From Euonymus europaeus (taxonomy: Eukaryota > Streptophyta > Magnoliopsida > Celastrales > Celastraceae), in contig OY756965.1 of the NCBI GenBank assembly GCA_963580455.1, positions 21,984,902 through 22,048,901 of the forward strand: 64,000 nt of DNA, read 5' to 3'. The notes beneath the pieces were generated by a model. The model had not been told where the DNA came from. It searched no databases and worked only from the letters and a program-made list of their open reading frames with translations. The position numbers and the translations under genes are program-made. This document shows positions 55,871 to 64,000 of the stretch, piece after piece. The first letter of the stretch is position 1, and every line of letters starts with the position of its first letter.

Positions 55871-58800
55871 GCTTGCTCGAAAAGTTTTTTTTTTAAAGAA
55901 AAGGAGATATTATTCCATTAAGATGAGAATAAAAATCTCTGGGGTCTCACAGTGCTGGGAAAGCATAGTTTTAGCATAGTTCAAGTTTATTCAATGCACA
56001 CTCAAAAGATAGTGACCGTGGTTCCTATGTCGCATTTGCATTAATATTTAGCTTAAATTCTTGACTAGTTAGATTTTCATACACATAACAAACTTGTAGG
56101 GTTAATTACAAGTCCGTTGACGATGGATAAGGCCCCGGTGAACGTCGTCGTAGCCGGAGTTAATTAGAGAGGCATTTATCAATTTCAATCTGCAAGTCCA
56201 TCGCCAAAATTGGGTGGAAGATTTAAACATTGGTCATCCTCGAGCTATTTGGATTAACTCCAAACATCTAAGACTAATAAGTTTTAATGAGCCGGTGTTT
56301 GTTGTTTTGTTTTCAAAACAAGAAAATAAATATTTTACAACTACATATTTTGCCCAAAATTAATAAGTATGAGAACCAGTTGATTTATATATTTTAATTA
56401 ACAGGCATAAAAGACTACATATATCAATGATAATTTAATTTATAGTTAGTATGAAATGTTTATTTATGGCTCTCTCACCCTTTAATTTCGAAACATAGGT
56501 TATAGAATTGGGAATATATAGATTAGTTTACGTGGGTTCGTAAATTGTGGCATAGAGAAACACCTAGGGCATGGCACAACATGTAATTATAGTACTCGTG
56601 CTCGGACGCATGTTAATTTCTTTATATAATCCCTCGACAAGCTTACTTCAAAAGCATCTATGTGTGACGTAAGAAACTATATTATCATACTCTATTATTT
56701 TGTTTCTAGGCCCCCCCCCCCCCCCCCCCCTACATAGGTATATATATAATAATATAGTAGTTTTCTATTAATTAAGGACGTATTTATTCTAGTTAAAATA
56801 AATACATCTATTTTGAGTCATTAGATCTGATTAGATAACTATGAACAAATTCTAAACTCGATGGTTAAACCTTAAACTCAAAATCCTAAAAATTTAAACT
56901 TCAAAACCTAAACCCTAAAAAATAAACCTTGAACCTTTTTATTTTTTCACTAAATCTTCTCCCTAAACCTTATATAAGGTCTAAATAAAGTTAAATCTCA
57001 ATCAATTGGTTAGATCAAATGGATTCAAAGTTAAAAAGTATAGGTGTTCATTTTTATTAAAATAATTAAGAACATCCTTATTGGAGAAATGACGCATAAT
57101 AGCATATGTACATAAGTTCTAATTAATTATCAGTAATGCAAGGAATCCCAATGATTGAGTATCATGACATTATAGCAAGATATCATTGGAAATCATACTC
57201 AATAAATGAATGACATATATTGCTGGGATAATTTTGAGATAAAAATCACTGGGATCTTTATCATTTTTGATTAATTATATGAAGACAATGTTTTTAATGC
57301 AAATTTATCATCATTGAAGTATCAATTAACAATCCAAGGTTTCTTCAAAAAGGAAGAAGAAGAAAAAAACCCATCCAAGGTATGATTTCCTCATTATTTA
57401 TTTCACTGAATGAAAATCAATCAATTAATGACAACAAATTAATCATTACCTAAAATACAATAATCTATTTGTATAAATATTTTTTCTTCACCTCCCCACG
57501 AATATACCAAGCTATAATTGCAATTGTGATGAGGCGTTGATCTCTATATAGAGAAGCACAAGTTTCCCAAAAATTCCTCATTAATTAACTATCATGCTTT
57601 GCTTCGAATTGAGGTTAGTTAATTATGTTATTATTAAGTAACGAACCTCTTTCTAATGCTTAATTTGTTTATAAATGGAAGCACTTTTTAGAAGGCGACC
57701 TTACCCATGCAAAAACTAGTAATATATACACACATGGAGACTTCATAATCATTGTGCTTTATGCTCCCATGCTTATGTACACAAGCCATTATATATGTAT
57801 GTATGTATGTATGATTACGTTTTTTTGTCTTTACATCGAGGTTCGAAATGTTGGAGCTAGCTAGTGTTCTTCATTAGAGCATAATGCACTTTCTGTTTTC
57901 TTTATTTCCTCTGTTGTTTTCGCGTCTAAAATTGTCAAAATCTAGGAACAATAATTTGAGGCTGCAAGATTTCTTTTTCTTTTTTGGCTGGAGCATCTTT
58001 TTCATCTTTATTTTCAAATGATTTTATGTTCTCTTATTTTTGGAATCGACAACCATACTTGTTTTTGCGATTATTTTTATTTTCCCGAGAAATAAATACA
58101 TGAAAAACAAACATATCAAACCGATCCCGCATATTTTACCTATAGCAGCACCATTAATATTCTGAAAACATCTAATTCCATGCTGTAAGTACTATGCTTT
58201 AGCTACCATATCATTTAAAAAGATCAGGAAACAATGTATCTTAAAAAACTGCGTACAAAATTGGTTTTTCTCTATCTCTGCTGTATTTTTAGTTTAGTTG
58301 AGTCGATGGCATTATATTTCTTGTAATTATTTTGTATTAATGAGAATTTATTTGGAGTTGCACTCTAATTGTTCAATGAAATGCCTCAAAGGGCCTGCGA
58401 CTCCAATTTTAGCTACATCATGGATTATAACAACTGTGGTCAAATCCCATGGCTAACAAGAGTCGATGAGAATTTAGAGGCAATAGGAGCTTTGATGAAT
58501 GGAATATAGTATGCATACTGCAGGCCTATCCAAAAAAAAACCATGGTGTTGAGCAACACACAAGCAAAAGTCAGTGGATTTGGCCAAATCTGTCCCTCAT
58601 CTTTTTTAATCTGTATGTCCCGAATTTCGATGACTAATGTTCAAACTTGATTTAATTCGAGTCCAATAAATTGATTCTTCGTCTAAATTTGACAGAATTT
58701 TACCACCTCTATTTTAAAGATGTTTCTTTTTTTTTGATAAAAATTTTAAAGATGTTTTGAATCCGTCATTTGCTTTGGGTATTGGTTTATTTGCAACAAC

Positions 58801-59987
58801 CCAGTGAACCCACACCCGGTTCTACAAGAACAGTGCCACACTAGATACGCTAGTAGACAGTTGAATTGATTTTCATTTTCAACTTTTCTTTCCCCTTTTC
58901 ATCTTCCTAAACATGTCATGTAGTGTGCAATATAGTCTTATTTATTTGTAACTGTATCATATATGCCGTACCTAAGCTTTCTTTTTTACTACAGTTTTAG
59001 GGTATGAACTTGGGCCATAATCGAAAGCCCAGTTTCGTAATATGTAATCATGGGCCATTAGCATTTGCCTTCAAAATGGGTCTTTCAGTTTCTACTTTCT
59101 ACTAGGCCTTACTTTCTAGCCAGGCCCAAGTTTATCCCAAAACATTGAAACAACACTTATCCCAGAAGAATAAATTTATGGAGTCAAATTCAATTATCGA
59201 TACGTAGGCATAACAACTATAAGAGCTCTCCTTAATTTATTTTAAAATTTTAGAGTCTAAGATTTGAATTTAATGATTCGGAAAATGTGTCAATCAAACT
59301 GTAATAGTGTGTGACATAAAACTATAATTTTAGAAAAATGATATTTATTAAAGGCTTGAACATCTCATGATATTTTATTATTTATTTCATCGTGTTTATA
59401 ATAATAGAATAATAATTTATGTCATTGTCCAACACAATGAAATAACTATGTCACATGTGTATGAGATATTATAAGATATATAAGTTTGGGATCCATAACA
59501 TTTTAATTTTTAATTTTTCTATTTTTAAAATTTATCTGTATTTTTCTCCACTATTATATATTAATTATAGAGTCTAGAGAATTTTGGATTTCCAAAATTC
59601 ATATATCAATATATCTACCTAGTTAACATATAAGTAATTATTTATTGCAGATAATGAGTATACCTGTGGTCTAGGGAGGCCGTTTTGGCAGATTCTCTGC
59701 CTTTTGCCCTTCAATAAAATCCAGTTGAAAAAAACAAGTATAACTGTTTTTAATTGTATATTATTCCAATACGTATGTATATAAAATATAATATAATTTA
59801 TATTATTTTATAGGTGTTTTAATGTAAATGTATTTGCCCAATGAGGGATGAGAGATGACTCGGTGGCATATTTGTATGTGTCCAAGGTTTGATTTTGAGC
59901 AACCACAGCGTCAGCAGCAGTAGGCAGAGTGAGAAAGTCTGGTTGATTTGTTCATAGAGAGGTGGGTATTGTATTCAGGGGTTGAAT
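55871..59987. other. Long gene-free AT-rich intergenic region
   Basis: No coding region of note in 4.1 kb. It contains a 20-base C tract at 56711-56730 and a degenerate run of 'aaaccctaaa'-like phrases at 56865-56985 (telomere-like but irregular). A (atgt)n microsatellite lies near 57790-57812. From 59880 on the sequence is the leader of the kinase gene. Confidence 0.55.
56711..56730. repeat. Poly(C) tract of 20 bases
   Basis: Twenty uninterrupted C in an AT-rich setting. It could be real or reflect consensus error in a homopolymer. Confidence 0.9.
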
Positions 59988-62424
59988 ATGGCGTTCTTTT
60001 GTTGTGGAAGATTTGATCGGTAAGCTAACTGTTTGATTGATTGATTCTTATGTTTCTGCGCTCCCTGGTTGATTTTTTCTTTCTTGCATTATTAGTGGGA
60101 CTGATCGGATAATTTTGATATTGGTTTGTAATCTGTAGAAGCAATTTCATTTGCCTTTTCTTTTGGTGACAGTTAGGGATTGAAACTACTTTTTTTGATA
60201 TGGGTGTTGTAAGAATGTCAATTTAATAATTGTGTGTAGACAATTTCTACAAATAGTCTCCGCATTATATGGGTGCAGAATTGTTTAGCTTAACAACTTT
60301 CTTGAAGATGGAAAATGTGAAGTGCAACTGCAAAATAGAGCATAACAGGATACTGTTTGATCTTACTATTAATAAGTGGAAATTTTTATCTAGTGCACGT
60401 TGTTTATAGAAATGGCTGTTTAATGCGTTTATTGTACATAATTCTACAGGAAAGAGCAAGGGAAGAAGCTGCTGACATGGAGGATTTTCTCCTTAAAGGA
60501 ATTGCATTCAGCTACGAACAACTTTAACTATGATAACAAGCTTGGAGAAGGGGGATTTGACAGTGTTTACTGGGGTCAGCTTTGGGATGGATCTCAAGTA
60601 AAGTTTCTGAATTTTCATTTGCTGAAATTGATTTTTTTTTTTGATTATTTAACTTCGTGACGCTCCCGCTTGATGGATTAAAATATCCTAGAAGATTAGG
60701 GTATGCAACGAATCTGCAGTGTGTAAGTTTGGAGTGATGGTGCTGATTGGTGGCTAAAAGTAAGGATTTTCCCAACTGTGTTACTAGGATCTGCATGACA
60801 CATTGATTAGTACTAATCTAGAGAGTTAGGATTAGCGGTCTTGTATTAGGGTGCCATTACCCTAGAAATTATACTGCGGGCAAAAGTGGCCCCTACTTTT
60901 TATACTTGTGTGGAGAAGCTAAATCTGAATGCGGACCAAATGACTCTAAAATCTGTCATTCTTTCTGAGCTTTTCCTCTGTTTTCTCTAGGGTCTCTGCC
61001 ACGCCAAATAGAATAAAGAAATGAGAAAACAAGTGATTTCTTGCATTTCCATAGCTAATTTGCATTAATGAGTTGCTGAAAAAGAGTGTACACTGGTGGT
61101 GTTTCTTGTACTTAAATGACCATGCGTTTCTCAGATTAGCATGTACTTCTTAGTACAGACATAATTCTGTCATTAGCACACCAGTCGAACTTGGTTGCTA
61201 CTGGTATATCAAAGTTAGAAATGAGGCGTATAGTACAGTACTATACTATTGACTCCGCTTGATTATTTTGCCACTTTGTGTCTTTTGGAATCTGATGCGC
61301 ACAAATTTAGCTTCAAATATTGCTGAGCCTTCACGAGAACATGGGTGCACCTTTGTCTTGATATGGTTAGATGTTTGTGAAATGGATTCATGGAGGTGAT
61401 CTCATTCTTCTATAACATACTTCAATTACACTTTGGGATGAAACATTTATATGCAGATTGCAGTGAAAAGGTGGAAAGTTTGGAGTAACAAATCAGATAT
61501 GGAATTTGCTGTCGAGGTTGAGATTCTAGCGCGTGTTCGTCACAAAAATTTGCTTAGTTTCCGTGGCTATTGTGCTGAAGGGCAGGAGCGTCTTACTGTA
61601 CACGACTACTTGCCAAATTTGAGCTTATTCTCCCATCTTCATGGGCAGCACTCAACAGAATGTTATCTTGATTGGAACAGACGGATGAATATTGCAATAG
61701 GGTCAGCGGAGGGAATTGCGTAAGAGTAGAACTTAATTTCTTTTTGTATCTTAGTTTACCTCCAATGGCACTGACCTTTTTATTTGGTAAATCCAGCTAT
61801 CTTCACCACCATGCAACCCCGCATATAATTCACAGGGACGTCAAAGCTAGCAATGTCTTACTGGATTCAGATTTCAATGCCCATGTCGCAGATTTTAGAT
61901 TTGCCAAATTGATTCCTGATGGTGCAACACATGTAACTACAAGAGTCAAGGGTACTCTTGGCTATCTTGCCCCTGAATACGCTATCCTAGGGAAAGCATC
62001 AGAAAGCTGTGATGTCTACAGCTTTGGCATTCTCTTGCTGGAGCTCGCCAGTGGCAGGAGACCAATTGAGAAATCCAACTCAACAATCATGCGAACAGTT
62101 ACAGATTGGGCTCTGCCATTGGCTTGCGAAGGAAAGTTCATTGAAATTGCTGACCCAAAGCTAAACGGCAAGTTCTTAGAGGGAGAGCTAAAAAGAGTTG
62201 TTCTGGTTGCACTTGTATGTACTAATAGTCAACCTGAGAAACGACCCAACATGCTTGAAGTGGTAGAGCTCTTGAAGGGAGAATCAAAAGAAAAGTTCTC
62301 TGAAATTGAAAAGAACGAACTATTCAAAGTGCACAAGACTGCTGGTTACAAGGATGCGTCAGCCGCTAAAGACAACTCAGACTTTATCTCCGAGGAGGAG
62401 GAGAGTGAAACAGGAAATGAATGA
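59988..62424 (+). CDS. PTI1-like receptor-like cytoplasmic kinase (At3g15890/At1g52540-like)
   Basis: Four exons, 59988-60019, 60450-60597, 61457-61719 and 61797-62424, join in phase to 356 residues. MAFFCCGRFDR has a Cys pair suited to palmitoylation; no signal peptide or transmembrane segment. The kinase domain spans about residues 36-315: G-loop 'KLGEGGFDSVYWG', K64 in 'IAVKRWKVW', 'EVEILARVRHKNLLSFRGYC', 'IIHRDVKASNVLL' (D162), 'VADFRFAKLIPDG', 'GTLGYLAPEYAILGKASESC', and 'DVYSFGILLLELASG'. The tail is acidic. Two residues are abnormal. The third G-loop glycine is D48, and the DFG glycine is R182; in relatives I recall G at both. Lys64, Asp162 and Asp180 remain. Each change fits one G-to-A transition. 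It may be a weakened kinase or a pseudokinase. The gene is otherwise intact. Confidence 0.9.
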
Positions 62425-63889
62425 AGAAAAACCATATGAAAAGAAATCCATTTAGTAATCGAAGGGTTGCATTGTAGAGTTGCTACTTGAAAAACAATGC
62501 TTCTGAGTGAGTTATACAGATTTTTTTCTTCCCCTTACACCTCTTCTGGTCTACCCCTTGTGTCTCTACATTTTTTTGGTTTGGTTCGTGATGGGTTGGG
62601 GTTTAGGGATGGCTGTGGTTTGATATTACCGTTGTTTTCTGCATTTGTGATGCAATTAGTTTTATTAATCTGTATCCTAGTTGTTCTTTGTTGTTAGACG
62701 TTGTCTCGTCTATCCCTTAGGTAGAGAATTTGTCTCCTCGAGTGGGGGCGTGTATTGGTTTCATGCTAATACAAATTGGGTCATCGACCTTACTTTTGTT
62801 TTAAAAAATTAATTCGCAATTTTATAATTGTGAAGATGATCGATTCTTCAAAGGGCCTTGACACCTAAATTTTTAATTATTAATATTTGAGGTTTAATTT
62901 GGACCCGAGAAGAGGCAACAATTATAATTTTAAGGTGAAACTAGTTGCACACTTGTCTCTTCCAACGTCACCCTTTTACTTGTATCCCCGATCCAAAAAT
63001 AAATTTTTGCAACGTCACTGCTTTTTCAATTTTCTTTTTAAAAAATGTCAAAAAATCCAAACACAACTATGAGAATATAGATATGAGAAACCTTAGAAGC
63101 GCTTCATGTAAGCAACTAGAGCTACTCCTGTTATTGCAATGAATTTCTCGATAACACTGCAAATATGCTATCTATGTGTGAAGCAAGACTGGAAGCTTCA
63201 GTTGCGAGAATTCTCTGCCAAAAATCCATAACCTGATTTCGATGCTCTACGCGGTGACAAAGTTACAGATTTTTAAAGGATTCAAAGATTCTGTGATACT
63301 CAATCAGGTTGTGATTTTTGATGGGGCGGGTTTTGTTGATTCGATTAAGGGGATTGAAATTCCCGGTGGTGGCAAAGCTCTTGATGGCTAGGGAGCCATG
63401 TCTTGCACTTTTGATCGCAGTCGAGAAAGAGGAGAGCTTGTGAGAGGGACAGAAGGTGAAGGAGAAGTCAAAATGACAAAGTTGTTCTCATCATTTGTGG
63501 GCTTTTTAAGATTTAGATTTTTTTACAATAAAAATGGTGATATTGGAAAAGTGTAGTGTACAATTATCCCTCGTCAATTTTGGACAAGGTTGCAGATGAT
63601 AGCCAGAGAGAGAAGATTCGTAAAATTAGAAAGCAATTATGTTACATAAATTAGGTCAAATCTGTCATGATATTTATTTTATTCAGATATGACTTTAATG
63701 GTCTTTAACGTAGGGATTTATTAGTATAGTAAATTATTATTGGTCAATAAGATGAGAGATTTATTGATAATTAAACCATAATACAAAATATGAATCGCAG
63801 CGTCCAATCGAAGTTTACAATAAAACACATATTTTTGTTTTCGACTATAATGATCTACTTGCGCCTACTACTCTAGTTGCGTAAGTTGG
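62425..63889. other. Kinase 3' UTR and intergenic DNA
   Basis: 3' UTR probably runs to about 62800. No gene is supported beyond; short ORFs at 62887-63142 have no family features. Confidence 0.45.
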
Positions 63890-64000
63890 GAGCTTGAAGC
63901 ATTAAACTTCAATGATGTATCTTTATGAAAATGTATAATGTATGAGAATAAATATTTTTATTCATAAAATTGTATAGATATATGTGTTTTGTTGATATGA
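63890..64000. mobile_element. Possible MITE copy cut by the window end
   Basis: The last ~40 bases read 'aattgtatagatatatgtg' then 'ttttgttgatatga'. They parallel 'attgtattgaaatatgtg' 'ttttgttgatatga' of the MITE at 22577-22917 in the same orientation. The upstream limit is not clear and the rest lies outside the window. Confidence 0.4.

Noticed and set aside
56865..56985. Interstitial telomeric repeat
   Set aside because: The 'aaaccctaaa' phrases are irregular and mixed with other AT-rich words; not a true TTTAGGG array.
1..64000. CRISPR arrays, operons, phage or bacterial islands
   Set aside because: The window is plant nuclear DNA with spliced genes; no regularly spaced repeats with unique spacers were seen.

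Overview
The window is nuclear DNA of a flowering plant, almost certainly a eudicot. It is AT-rich, its genes are split by GT-AG introns, and they encode plant-specific families. It also carries plant-type MITEs, a plastid DNA insertion and a nuclear tRNA gene. I cannot name the species. All exon models below were built by reading splice sites and checking that reading phase is kept across every junction.

Layout. 1-12 kb: a MAPK-substrate-like protein (+), then two tandem glyoxalase-I-family genes (-) separated by a decayed plastid psbD fragment. 12-20 kb: an intronless P-type PPR gene (+), a six-exon O-fucosyltransferase-like gene (+) and an ATS3-type embryo-specific gene (-). 20-30 kb: a five-exon longin/SNARE-like gene (-) head-to-head with a DUF4050 gene (+) that has a damaged splice donor. 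30-34 kb: a small heat-shock-protein pseudogene and the secreted peptide gene EPFL8 (+). 34.2-39.3 kb: a MITE abutting a structurally complete PIF/Harbinger transposon with both expected genes. 39.5-50.7 kb: an MBD10/11-type methyl-CpG-binding gene (+) with a 4.5 kb intron holding an antisense tRNA-Asn, a GPI-anchored GH17 beta-1,3-glucanase (+) and a LURP-one-related gene (-). 51-64 kb: a SINE-like inverted pair, the cytokinin-signalling pseudo-phosphotransfer gene AHP6 (-), a long gene-free stretch, and a PTI1-like receptor-like cytoplasmic kinase (+) with altered catalytic glycines.

The genes are independent transcription units, not an operon. From memory of Arabidopsis gene numbering, nearly all have relatives in four regions (At1g15.3-15.4, At1g52.5-52.6, At1g80.1 and At3g15.8). 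The window therefore looks like one unfractionated ancestral block whose members Arabidopsis split among duplicated segments. The most notable items are the apparently complete Harbinger element and its MITE relatives, the DUF4050 donor change with a possible frame-restoring pair of alternative splice sites, the kinase with both G-loop and DFG glycines changed, the psbD insertion inside a tandem gene pair, and the 119-bp-arm hairpin.
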